Assembly: GCA_900555045.1 (NCBI GenBank)
Contig: USJW01000056.1
Coordinates: forward strand, 1-29,793
Reading direction: 5' to 3'
Source of the DNA: an uncultured Clostridium sp.
GTDB lineage: Bacteria; Bacillota; Clostridia; Lachnospirales; Lachnospiraceae
Length of the DNA stretch: 29,793 nt
Shown here: piece after piece, positions 5,786-14,084 of the stretch
How the letters are laid out: each line of letters starts with the position of its first letter
Position numbering within the stretch: position 1 is the first letter of the stretch
Made by a program: the position numbers and the translations under genes
Notes under the pieces: model-generated
Database searches by the model: none
Told to the model about the DNA's origin: nothing
Seen by the model: the letters and a program-made list of their open reading frames with translations, nothing else

Positions 5786-7798
5786 ATGAAGAAAAGATTG
5801 TCCGATTACATTGCAGACCGGCTGGTGGAGTCGGGAATCCGCCAGGTGTTTACAGTGACCGGCGGGGGCGCCATGCATCTGAACGACGCCCTTGGACATA
5901 AAGAAGGGCTGCACTGCCTGTACAACCATCACGAGCAGGCCAGCGCCATGGCGGCGGAGGCGTACGCGCGCATCCACAACCGCATCGCGGCCCTGTGCGT
6001 GACCACGGGCCCCGGTGGAACCAACGCCATCACCGGCGTGGTGGGCGGCTGGCTGGATTCGATTCCCATGCTGGTGCTCTCGGGGCAGGTGCGCTACGAC
6101 ACGACGGCGCGCTGGTCCGGCGTGGGAATCCGGGCCATGGGGGACCAGGAATTTGATATCTGCAAGGCGGTGGACTGCATGACCAAGTACTGCGAGATGG
6201 TCATCGATCCGGCGCGCATCCGCTTCTGCCTGGAGAAGGCGCTGTACCTGGCCCAGTCGGGCCGGCCGGGCCCCTGCTGGCTGGATATCCCGCTCAATGT
6301 GCAGTCGGCCATGATCGAGACCGGGGAGCTGGTGGGCTTTGACCCGGCAGCCTACGAGGCGGGCGGCACGGGCTGGGCCTCCCCGGAGGCGGAAGCGGCC
6401 CATGGGATCCCTGAGGACCATGCGGGCCAGGGCGAGAAGCGCCAGAGGCTTCCGGAGCCGGTCTCGCCAGAGACGGCCGAGGAGGTAATCCGGAGGATTC
6501 GGGCGGCCCGCCGCCCGGTGATCAACGCGGGAAACGGCATCCGCATCGGGCGGGCGTTCACGGTGTTTAGCCGCGTGGCGGCGAAGCTGGGAATTCCGGT
6601 GATCACGGGCTGGGACAGCGAGGATCTGATGTGTGATGACGATCCGCTCTACGTGGGGCGGGCCGGGAACATGGGCGACCGTCCCGGGAACTTTGCGATC
6701 CAGAACAGCGACCTGGTGCTCAGCATAGGAAGCCGCCTGAGCATCCGCCAGGTGGGATATAATTACCGGACATGGGCCAGGGAGGCCTTTGTGATTGCCA
6801 ATGACATCGACGAGGAGGAGCTCAAGAAGCCCTCGGTGCACAGCGACATGAAAATTCATGCGGACGCGCGGGATCTGCTGGAGCAGATGGAGAAGGTGTT
6901 GGACCGGATTCTTGAGGAGGAGGGGGAGAAACTGCCCGACAGCCTCAGCTGCCCCGGTGAAAAGCAGGTGTTTGACGGCGGGGACGGCCTTCCGGGGATG
7001 AGCTGGAGCGAGACCTGCAGGATGTGGAAGGAGAAGTACCCGGTGGTGCTGCCGAAGCATTTTGACCACGGGGAAGACGAGCCGGCCAACGTGTACGCGA
7101 TGGTGAAGGAGATCAGCAGCCGTCTGGACGAGGATCAGATCACCGTGGTGGGCAACGGCTCCGCCTGTGTGGTGGGCGGCCATGCGTGGATGATCAAGAA
7201 GGGACAGCGGTTTATCACGAACTCGGCCATCGCGGCCATGGGATATGATCTCCCGGCGGCCATCGGCGTGTGGGCCGCCTCCAGGGACCAGGAGTGCTAC
7301 AGCCAGGGCGACCGGCCCACGGGCAAGGATCTGATTCTGCTGACCGGGGACGGGAGCATCCAGATGAATCTCCAGGAGCTGCAGACGATCGTGCACCACG
7401 AGATGAATATTAAGATCTTTCTGATCAACAACGGCGGGTACCACTCCATCCGTCAGACCCAGAAGAATTTCTTCGGGGAGCCCCTGGTGGGCGTGGGCGT
7501 GGACAGCTGCGATTTGAGCTTCCCGTCCATGGAGAAGCTGGCGGAGGCCTACGGCTACCCCTACGTGGCGGCGCGGCACAACGGCCAGCTGGCGGAGGCG
7601 GTGGAGGCGACGCTGGCCATGGACGGGCCGGTGATCTGCGAGGTGTTCGTCAGCAGGGACCAGAACTTTGAGCCCAAGTCCTCGGCCAAGCGGCTGCCGG
7701 ACGGGACGATGGTATCCCCGCCCCTTGAGGACTTGTCCCCGTTCCTGCCGGACGAGGAGATGGACGCCAACATGATCATTCCCAGAATCAGGGAATAA
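5786..7798 (+). CDS. Thiamine-diphosphate-dependent enzyme, acetolactate-synthase-like
   Basis: A 670-residue cytoplasmic enzyme with the three-domain layout of acetolactate synthase: N-terminal pyrimidine-binding domain with the activating Glu50 (NHHEQASAMAAEA), a central Rossmann-like domain (about 235-380), and a C-terminal diphosphate-binding domain with GDGS at 521-524 and INNGGY about 25 residues later. It is about 100 residues longer than usual, from inserts near 190-230 and 375-430. The gene opens a polysaccharide operon next to NAD-dependent sugar enzymes and a C-methyltransferase, so it is probably not for branched amino acids. The nearest precedent is YerE, a thiamine enzyme that transfers a two-carbon unit from pyruvate to a keto-sugar in yersiniose synthesis; that role is inferred here. 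GAGGAG is 9 bases before the ATG at 5786 and too close to the one at 5780. Confidence 0.9.
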   Translation: MKKRLSDYIADRLVESGIRQVFTVTGGGAMHLNDALGHKEGLHCLYNHHEQASAMAAEAYARIHNRIAALCVTTGPGGTNAITGVVGGWLDSIPMLVLSGQVRYDTTARWSGVGIRAMGDQEFDICKAVDCMTKYCEMVIDPARIRFCLEKALYLAQSGRPGPCWLDIPLNVQSAMIETGELVGFDPAAYEAGGTGWASPEAEAAHGIPEDHAGQGEKRQRLPEPVSPETAEEVIRRIRAARRPVINAGNGIRIGRAFTVFSRVAAKLGIPVITGWDSEDLMCDDDPLYVGRAGNMGDRPGNFAIQNSDLVLSIGSRLSIRQVGYNYRTWAREAFVIANDIDEEELKKPSVHSDMKIHADARDLLEQMEKVLDRILEEEGEKLPDSLSCPGEKQVFDGGDGLPGMSWSETCRMWKEKYPVVLPKHFDHGEDEPANVYAMVKEISSRLDEDQITVVGNGSACVVGGHAWMIKKGQRFITNSAIAAMGYDLPAAIGVWAASRDQECYSQGDRPTGKDLILLTGDGSIQMNLQELQTIVHHEMNIKIFLINNGGYHSIRQTQKNFFGEPLVGVGVDSCDLSFPSMEKLAEAYGYPYVAARHNGQLAEAVEATLAMDGPVICEVFVSRDQNFEPKSSAKRLPDGTMVSPPLEDLSPFLPDEEMDANMIIPRIRE

Positions 7799-7832
7799 TG
7801 ATGGAAAATATCGCGAAGAGAGCGTGAAATTG

Positions 7833-8768
7833 ATGCGTATTGTATTGACAGGAGCGACCAGCTTTATCGGCCGCGCAGTGTTAAAGGAACTTTTGGCCGG
7901 CGGCCACCAGGTATTCGCCGTGGTGCGCCCCGGCTCGCCCGGGAGGGAAGAGTTGGAGCGGGCGGCCCAGCCAACCGCATCCTTAAAAATCCTCCCCTGC
8001 CCCCTCTCCGACATCCGCACTCTCGTCGCCCACCCCGCCCTCGCGGGCGGGGCGGACGCCTGGATGCATCTGGGATGGGAGGGCGCGGGGAGCGCTAATA
8101 GGGCGGATGAGACAGTGCAGAGGCGAAATATCGGGTACGCGCTGGAGTCGCTGCGCACGGCGGCCGCGCTGGGGTGCCGCAGGTTTTGCTTCAGCGGCTC
8201 CCAGGCGGAGTACGGGATCTGTGACGGGCCCATGCACGAGGAGCTGGCGTGCAGGCCGGTGTCCGAGTACGGAAAGGACAAGCTGGAGGTCTGTGAGCAG
8301 GCCCTGAAGCTTTCCGGTGAGCTGGGGATCACGTACATCCACACGCGGATTTTCAGCGTGTACGGCCCCGGGGATCACCCCTGGTCTCTGGTGGAGACCT
8401 GCCTGGACGCGTTTCTGTCCGGCGGGCACATCGACCTGGGGGCGTGCACCCAGCAGTGGAATTTTATGTATGTGACGGACGCGGCCCGGGCGCTTGCGGA
8501 ACTTTTGCTTGGCAACGCGGAATCCGGCGTGTATAATGTGGCGGGGGAGGACACCCGGCCCCTTCGTTCTTATATTGAGGAGCTGCACCGCCTGTGCGGC
8601 GGCAGGGGCACCTTCGCCTACGGAAAACGGCCGCCCAACGCGGAGGGCGTGGTATCGCTGCGCCCGGAGACCGGGAAGCTTAAGGCTGCGGTGGACTGGC
8701 ACAGCCGGGTGGATTTTGAGACGGGAATCAGGACAATGATTGACATGCGCAATATGGACAGGAGGTAG
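7833..8768 (+). CDS. NAD-dependent epimerase/dehydratase (extended SDR), paralogue 1
   Basis: About 311 residues. The N-terminus carries the Rossmann motif TGATSFIG, and the active site shows Ser in FSGSQAEYG and the YxxxK pair in SEYGKDKLE. The FSVYGPGDHPWS segment and WNFMYVTDAA are typical of nucleotide-sugar epimerases and 4-ketosugar reductases. It would epimerise, dehydrate or reduce an NDP-sugar made in or modified by this operon. It starts 34 bp after the thiamine enzyme. A GTG at 7824 is possible, but the GAAGAGAG site is far better spaced for the ATG at 7833, where the usual M-R-I-V-L-T-G begins. It is clearly homologous to the gene at 9961-10881 and ends two bases before the methyltransferase start. 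Confidence 0.9.
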   Translation: MRIVLTGATSFIGRAVLKELLAGGHQVFAVVRPGSPGREELERAAQPTASLKILPCPLSDIRTLVAHPALAGGADAWMHLGWEGAGSANRADETVQRRNIGYALESLRTAAALGCRRFCFSGSQAEYGICDGPMHEELACRPVSEYGKDKLEVCEQALKLSGELGITYIHTRIFSVYGPGDHPWSLVETCLDAFLSGGHIDLGACTQQWNFMYVTDAARALAELLLGNAESGVYNVAGEDTRPLRSYIEELHRLCGGRGTFAYGKRPPNAEGVVSLRPETGKLKAAVDWHSRVDFETGIRTMIDMRNMDRR

Positions 8769-8770
8769 AC

Positions 8771-9943
8771 ATGAAACGTTGCATCGCCTGCGGGGCTCCG
8801 CTCTGGGAGACTCCGCTGCTCACACTGGATAACATGCCGGCCTCGGCACAGAATATACCGGACGCCTCACAGGTTGGGGACGATGAGGGACTGACGCTGG
8901 ATCTCTGCCAGTGCACCGGCTGCGGCCTGGTGCAGTTTGACTGTGAGCCGGTGGACTATTACCGGGATGTGATCCGGGCGGGTGGTTTCTCCACCACCAT
9001 GGTGGAGCTGCGCCGATACCAGTACCGGCATCTGATCGACACGTACAATCTTCAAGGCAAGAAGTTTATTGAGGTGGGCTGCGGCCAGGGAGAATTCCTG
9101 AAGGTTTTGACGGAGTTCCCGGTGGAGGCCCACGGCCTGGAGCATGATCCGAGGCTTGTGGAGCTGGCCCGGGCCCAGGGACTGGATGTGGAGCAGGGCT
9201 TCACGGAGACGGAGGACACGGTGTTTGCCGGCGGCCTCTACGACGTGTTTCTTTCCTTCAATTTCCTGGAGCACCAGCCGGACCCCTGCACCATGCTCCA
9301 GGCGATCTACCGCAACCTGGACGACGACGGGATGGGCTTAATCACGGTGCCCAGCTTCGAGTACATCATGGACCACAACGGCTACTATGAGCTGATCCGC
9401 GACCACATTGCCTACTACACCTTCGACACGCTGGCGGCCCTGCTTGAGAACAACGGCTTCCAGGTGCTGGAGTGCGAGATGGTCAACCGGGACACGCTGT
9501 CCATGATTGTGAAAAAGCGCCCGCAGCTGGAGGCGGGAAATTTGTTAGAGGGATATGTGGATCTGCGCCGCGAGATGGACACCTACTTAAAGTATCTGAT
9601 GGCGTGGAAGAAAAAGGTGGCGATCTGGGGGGCGGGCCATCAGGGCTTTACCCTGGCGGCCACCACGAAGCTCGGCAAGAAGGCGGAGTACATCATCGAT
9701 TCCGCGCCCTTTAAGCAGGGCAGATTCGCGCCGGCCTCCCACCTGCCGATCGTGGCGCCGGACTACTTTTTCGAGCACCCGGTGGACGCCATCGTGATCA
9801 CTGCGCCCGGCTACACGGACGAGATCGCGGGGAATATCGCGGAGAAATTCGGCGACGGCGTGGAGGTGACGGCCATGCGGTCCAACCACCTGGAGCGGAT
9901 CAAAGGCGGGAACCTGGGTGGACACGGAATACACAGGGAATAA
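8771..9943 (+). CDS. Sugar C-methyltransferase, class I SAM-dependent
   Basis: A 390-residue protein with three parts: an N-terminal zinc-binding domain (CIACG at 4-8 and CQCTGCG near 47-53), a central SAM-binding domain with FIEVGCGQGEFL around residue 100, and a C-terminal domain (from about 277, VAIWGAGHQG) of the type that closes sugar C-methyltransferases such as TylC3 and NovU. Those enzymes add a methyl group to carbon of an NDP-4-keto-deoxysugar, giving a branched sugar. The order inside the operon, between two sugar-modifying SDR enzymes, supports that role. A strong AGGAGGT ribosome site overlaps the previous stop codon. The exact sugar and carbon methylated are unknown. The first domain has kept all four likely zinc cysteines. 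Confidence 0.92.
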   Translation: MKRCIACGAPLWETPLLTLDNMPASAQNIPDASQVGDDEGLTLDLCQCTGCGLVQFDCEPVDYYRDVIRAGGFSTTMVELRRYQYRHLIDTYNLQGKKFIEVGCGQGEFLKVLTEFPVEAHGLEHDPRLVELARAQGLDVEQGFTETEDTVFAGGLYDVFLSFNFLEHQPDPCTMLQAIYRNLDDDGMGLITVPSFEYIMDHNGYYELIRDHIAYYTFDTLAALLENNGFQVLECEMVNRDTLSMIVKKRPQLEAGNLLEGYVDLRREMDTYLKYLMAWKKKVAIWGAGHQGFTLAATTKLGKKAEYIIDSAPFKQGRFAPASHLPIVAPDYFFEHPVDAIVITAPGYTDEIAGNIAEKFGDGVEVTAMRSNHLERIKGGNLGGHGIHRE

Positions 9944-9960
9944 AGGATAGGGACAGAGCG

Positions 9961-10881
9961 ATGGAGCGAGTGGTGATTACCGGTGCGACCGGCTTTTTGG
10001 GCCGGAATTTGGCCCGGGTGTTTCTTGAGAACAATACAGAGGTCTTTGCGCTGGTGCGCCCGGACTCGAAGAATACGGGGAATTTGCCGGATGACCCGAG
10101 GCTTCACGTGGTTCGCTGCGGGCTGGAGCGCGTGGCGGACTGCGTGAAGGCGGTGGGCCATGCGGACGGCTTCTTTCACTTCGCGTGGGGTGGCGTGAAC
10201 CGGCAGGAGATCGACTCCCCGCAGGTGCAGGCCCAGAACGTGGCGGGCTCCCTGGAGTGCGTCCGGGCGGCGTTAAAGCTGGGCTGCCGGGTCTTCATGG
10301 ACGCGGGCTCCCGAGTGGAGTACGGGACGCCGGACTGCGCCATGCAGGAGGACATCCCGTGCGCGCCGGTGAACCAGTACGGGAAGGCCAAGCTGGAGTT
10401 TTATCAGAAGGCGGAGGCGCTGTGCAGGGAGCAGGGGCTTAAGTATTTCCACCTGCGGTTTTTCAGCGTCTACGGGCCGGGGGACCATCCCTGGTCCATC
10501 ATCTCCACACTGACGCGGGAGCTGCCCCGGGGCGGGAAGGTGTCGCTCAGCGCCTGCCGCCATTTTTGGAATTTTATGTATATCGAGGACGCGGTACAGG
10601 CAGTATATGAATTATACCGGCATGCGGATGAGAATCCGTCCGCCATTGTCAATGTGGCGGGGGACGATACGCGGCCGCTGCGGGAGTTTGTGGAGGAGGT
10701 CCACCGGATTGCGGGAGGGCGCGGCTCTCTGGAGTACGGGACCTTTGTCCAGGCCAAGGAGGGCGCGCTGTCCATACGGCCGGACATTTCCAGACTGAAG
10801 GAATTCACAAAGGGCTGCTGGGCGGAGAGGTACAGCTTCGCCGCCGGCATAGAAGAGACTATAGAGAAAGAAGAAGCGTAA
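9961..10881 (+). CDS. NAD-dependent epimerase/dehydratase (extended SDR), paralogue 2
   Basis: A 306-residue extended short-chain dehydrogenase starting with VVITGATGFLG. The active site is MDAGSRVEYG with the catalytic YxxxK in NQYGKAKLE; FFSVYGPGDHPWS and HFWNFMYIEDAV match paralogue 1 almost residue for residue. Both proteins also share VAGxDTRPLR and the RGxxxYG segment, so they arose by duplication with the methyltransferase lying between them. One may set or remove a keto group and the other reduce or epimerise the product of the thiamine or methyl transfer step. The upstream ribosome site is weak (AAAGGA about 12 bases away), which may mean translation depends on the upstream gene. Exact substrate is not known. 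Confidence 0.9.
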   Translation: MERVVITGATGFLGRNLARVFLENNTEVFALVRPDSKNTGNLPDDPRLHVVRCGLERVADCVKAVGHADGFFHFAWGGVNRQEIDSPQVQAQNVAGSLECVRAALKLGCRVFMDAGSRVEYGTPDCAMQEDIPCAPVNQYGKAKLEFYQKAEALCREQGLKYFHLRFFSVYGPGDHPWSIISTLTRELPRGGKVSLSACRHFWNFMYIEDAVQAVYELYRHADENPSAIVNVAGDDTRPLREFVEEVHRIAGGRGSLEYGTFVQAKEGALSIRPDISRLKEFTKGCWAERYSFAAGIEETIEKEEA

Positions 10882-10888
10882 GAGAACG

Positions 10889-11845
10889 ATGAAAAAGATC
10901 AGCATTTTGATTCCATGTTACAATGAAGAGGAGAACGTGGCCCCCATCAGCCAGGCGGTGATCGAGACCATGGAGCGGGATCTGCCGCAGTATGAATTCG
11001 AGCTGGTGTTTATCGACAACGACTCCACGGACCAGACCCGGAACATCCTTCGGGGGCTGTGCGCCGCGGACAAGCGGATCAAGGCGATTTTCAACGCCCG
11101 CAATTTCGGACAGTTCAATTCGCCCTATTACGGCATGCTCCAGGTGACCGGAGACTGTGTGATCGAGATGGTGGCGGACTTCCAGGATCCGGTGGAGATG
11201 ATCCCCAAGTATGTGGCGGAGTGGGAGAACGGCTACAAGATCGTCATCGGAATCAAGACCAGCAGCCGGGAGAACAAGATGATGTACTGGCTGCGCAGCT
11301 GCTACTATAAAACCATCAAAAAGCTTTCGGACGTGGAGCAGATCGAGCATTTTACGGGCTCGGGGCTGTACGACCGGGAGTTTATCGAGATACTGAGAAA
11401 CCTCAACGACCCGACGCCGTTCCTTCGCGGGATTGTGGCGGAGCTGGGGTACAAGCGCAAGGAGATTCCCTACGAGCAGCCCAGGCGGAGGGCCGGGAAG
11501 ACCCACAACAATTTTTACCGCCTCTACGACGCCGCCATGCTCAGCGTGACCTCCTACACCAAGGCAGGCCTGCGGCTGGCAACCATCTTCGGGAGCATCT
11601 GCTCCGCGGCCAGCATGGTGGTGGCCCTGGTGTACCTGGTGATGAAGCTGATCTGGTGGGACCGTTTTCCGGCCGGCATGGCCCCCATGCTGATCGGGAT
11701 GCTGTTTTTGGGCTCCGTGCAGATTTTCTTTATTGGGCTTTTGGGCGAGTACATTATGAGCATCAACCAGCGGGTGATGAAGCGGCCTCTGGTGATTGAG
11801 GAGGAACGGCTGAATTTTGAACCGGAGGATGAGTCCCGGGCATAA
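10889..11845 (+). CDS. Membrane-bound GtrB/DPM1-like glycosyltransferase
   Basis: A 318-residue family 2 glycosyltransferase with a cytoplasmic GT-A domain (ISILIPCYNEEENV, FIDNDSTDQT, NARNFGQ, ADFQDPVEM) and two hydrophobic segments near residues 232-255 and 268-292. This is the layout of polyprenyl-phosphate sugar transferases (GtrB, ArnC, dolichyl-phosphate mannose synthase), which place one sugar on undecaprenyl phosphate for later use outside the membrane. The motif is ADFQDP where ADLQDP is common. Its gene starts 7 bases after the SDR stop, in the same operon. If a lipid-linked sugar is made, a flippase and a GT-C transferase would be needed; neither is in the window. It might instead act directly in glycan assembly. 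Confidence 0.9.
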   Translation: MKKISILIPCYNEEENVAPISQAVIETMERDLPQYEFELVFIDNDSTDQTRNILRGLCAADKRIKAIFNARNFGQFNSPYYGMLQVTGDCVIEMVADFQDPVEMIPKYVAEWENGYKIVIGIKTSSRENKMMYWLRSCYYKTIKKLSDVEQIEHFTGSGLYDREFIEILRNLNDPTPFLRGIVAELGYKRKEIPYEQPRRRAGKTHNNFYRLYDAAMLSVTSYTKAGLRLATIFGSICSAASMVVALVYLVMKLIWWDRFPAGMAPMLIGMLFLGSVQIFFIGLLGEYIMSINQRVMKRPLVIEEERLNFEPEDESRA

Positions 11846-11867
11846 ACCGCAAAGGATGGAGAGAGCG

Positions 11868-14084
11868 ATGAAATACAAAGTTGATGTGGTCCGCATCCGC
11901 GAGAATTCCATCACCCTAAACGGCTGGGTGATCGGCAAGTCTCCGGAGAGCAAGGCAACCTTCCGCGTGGAGGATGAGCGGCACAAGCCGGTGAAATTTA
12001 AGTATGTCCCCACCAGGCGGGACGATGTGAGCCATATATATTATAAGAAGTGCTATGACAGGGATTTCGGGTTCGATATCCGGTTCCCTTACGAGCGGGG
12101 GAAGAACTATTATCTGCTGATCCGCTGTGAGGGAAAACAGGCCAAGATCAAGTACAATGAGGAGCTGATCGCAAAGCGCTCCAGCGTGGCGCACAAGCGG
12201 ATGGAGAAGATCCGCGATCTGATGAATATGGAGACTGTTCGGGTGGCCGTGGACTTCTGGAAGGAGCACGGCCTAAAGGCGCTTGTGGTGAAGTCGAAGC
12301 ACAAGCTGCAGGGCCTGGACAACGACTACGATTACGGCGAGTGGTATGATCTGACAAAGCCAAAGGACGAGGAGCTGAAGGCCCAGCGGGAAAAACTGTT
12401 TGACTTTGAGCCCAAGCTGTCCATCGCGATCCCGGCCTACAAGACGCCGGAGCGGTATCTGAGGGAGATGCTGGACTCCATACTGGCCCAGACGTACACC
12501 AACTGGGAGGTCTGCATCGCGGATGGAAGCCCCAAGGGGGAGAGTTTAGAGAGGGTTCTGAAAAAGTACGCGGAGAAGGATCACCGGATCCGCTACCAGA
12601 TTCTGGGAGAGAACAAGGGCATTGCCGGGAACACGAACATGGCCATGGACATGGCCCGGGGTGATTTCCTGGTGCTGGCCGACCATGACGACACGCTGCC
12701 GCCAAACGCCTTGTACGAGGTGGTGAAGGCGATCAATGAGCACCCGAAGGCGCAGGTGATCTACACGGACGAGGACAAGCTGGACATGGACGGGAAGGCG
12801 CTGTTCGACCCGCATTTCAAGCCGGATTTCAACCCGGATTTGCTGACCAGCGTGAACTATATCTGCCACCTGTTTGTGGTGCGCATGGACCTGCTGGAGA
12901 CGGTGGGGCGGTTCCGCCAGGAGTTCGACGGGGCGCAGGACTATGACTTTATTTTCCGGTGCACGGAGGGGGCCGAGGAGGTCTACCACATCCCCAAGGT
13001 CCTGTACCACTGGCGCTGCCACCAGAATTCCACGGCCAGCAACCCGGAAAGCAAGCGGTACGCCTTCGAGGCGGGGGCCAGAGCCATCATGGCGCACTAC
13101 GAGCGCATGGGGATTGAGGCGGAGTCCGTGGAGAAGGGCGTGGATTACGGCATCTACCACACGAAATTTAAGATTAAGGGTGAGCCGTTAGTGTCCGTGG
13201 TGATCCCCAACAAGGATCACTGGCAGGATCTGGACACCTGCGTGCGGTCGCTCATGGAGCGGGCCACCTACAAGAACCTGGAATTTATCGTGGTGGAGAA
13301 CAACAGCGCGCAGCCGGAGACCTTCGCCTACTACGAGAAGCTCCAGGCGGAGCATGGGAATGTGAAGGTGGTGACCTGGGAGCGGGAATTTAACTACTCG
13401 GCGATCAACAATTTTGGAGCCGGGTTTGCGTCGGGCGAGTATCTGCTTCTTCTCAACAACGACACGGAGATCATCGAGCCGGGCTGCATTGAGGAGATGC
13501 TTGGCTTCTGCCAGCGGGAGGACGTGGGCATCGTGGGCGCAAGGCTCCTGTACGCGGACGATACCATTCAGCACGCGGGCGTGGTGATCGGGTTCGGCGG
13601 CATCGCCGGGCATACCTTCATCGGCCTGCACAAGGCGGAGAACAGCTATTTCCACCGGGCCATGTGCGCGCAGGACTACAGCGCGGTGACGGCGGCCTGC
13701 CTGATGACGAAAAAGTCAGTGTTCGACGCGGTGGGCGGACTCTCGGAGGAGCTGGCCGTGGCGTTCAACGACATCGACTACTGCATGAAGGTGCGCAGTT
13801 TGGGGAAACTGGTGGTATATGCGCCCTACGCGCTGCTGTACCACTATGAGTCCAAGTCCAGAGGGCTGGAGGACACCCCGGAGAAGATCGCCAGGTTTAA
13901 CCGGGAGGTGGCGATTTTCATCAAAAAGTGGCCGGATATTATCAAGAACGGCGATCCGTACTACAACCCCAATCTGACGCTGCGCAAGTCCAATTTCGCG
14001 CTGCGGGATCTGCTGAAGGAGAAGATCGGGGAGCCGTATGATCTGAGCGCTTACGACCGGTTTGCGCCGGAGGAGAAAAAATGA
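11868..14084 (+). CDS. Two-domain glycosyltransferase (tandem GT2)
   Basis: A 738-residue protein with an N-terminal beta-rich region of about 115 residues (VVRIRENSITLNGWVIG...), a linker, then two GT-A domains. The first starts near residue 184 (LSIAIPAYKTPERYL) with the acidic motif ADHDDT and the acceptor motif AQDYDFIFR. The second starts near 441 (LVSVVIPNKDHW) with LLLNNDTE and the AFNDIDYCMKV motif. This layout is shared with O-antigen and rhamnan polymerising transferases that add two sugars in turn. The chosen ATG has GGAGAG five bases upstream; an in-frame ATG at 11817 lies inside the previous gene. The stop overlaps the next start (ATGA), indicating translational coupling. Confidence 0.92.
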   Translation: MKYKVDVVRIRENSITLNGWVIGKSPESKATFRVEDERHKPVKFKYVPTRRDDVSHIYYKKCYDRDFGFDIRFPYERGKNYYLLIRCEGKQAKIKYNEELIAKRSSVAHKRMEKIRDLMNMETVRVAVDFWKEHGLKALVVKSKHKLQGLDNDYDYGEWYDLTKPKDEELKAQREKLFDFEPKLSIAIPAYKTPERYLREMLDSILAQTYTNWEVCIADGSPKGESLERVLKKYAEKDHRIRYQILGENKGIAGNTNMAMDMARGDFLVLADHDDTLPPNALYEVVKAINEHPKAQVIYTDEDKLDMDGKALFDPHFKPDFNPDLLTSVNYICHLFVVRMDLLETVGRFRQEFDGAQDYDFIFRCTEGAEEVYHIPKVLYHWRCHQNSTASNPESKRYAFEAGARAIMAHYERMGIEAESVEKGVDYGIYHTKFKIKGEPLVSVVIPNKDHWQDLDTCVRSLMERATYKNLEFIVVENNSAQPETFAYYEKLQAEHGNVKVVTWEREFNYSAINNFGAGFASGEYLLLLNNDTEIIEPGCIEEMLGFCQREDVGIVGARLLYADDTIQHAGVVIGFGGIAGHTFIGLHKAENSYFHRAMCAQDYSAVTAACLMTKKSVFDAVGGLSEELAVAFNDIDYCMKVRSLGKLVVYAPYALLYHYESKSRGLEDTPEKIARFNREVAIFIKKWPDIIKNGDPYYNPNLTLRKSNFALRDLLKEKIGEPYDLSAYDRFAPEEKK

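Noticed and set aside
5583..5789. A 68-codon frame before the polysaccharide operon
   Set aside because: No ribosome site, basic low-complexity product, and overlap with the promoter and start of the operon.
8033..8052. A perfect 8-bp G/C hairpin inside the first SDR gene, with a C-rich stretch before it
   Set aside because: No T-run, and the protein aligns with its paralogue straight through the region, so neither a terminator nor an inversion is supported.
5768..8344. An 858-codon open frame on the minus strand opposite the thiamine enzyme
   Set aside because: It is a mirror of a G+C-rich coding region: the plus strand has clear catalytic motifs, while the minus translation is rich in His, Arg, Pro and Leu without any recognisable domain.
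10859..12013. A 384-codon minus-strand frame opposite the GtrB-like gene
   Set aside because: It covers two real genes and their junction; no motif and no promoter.
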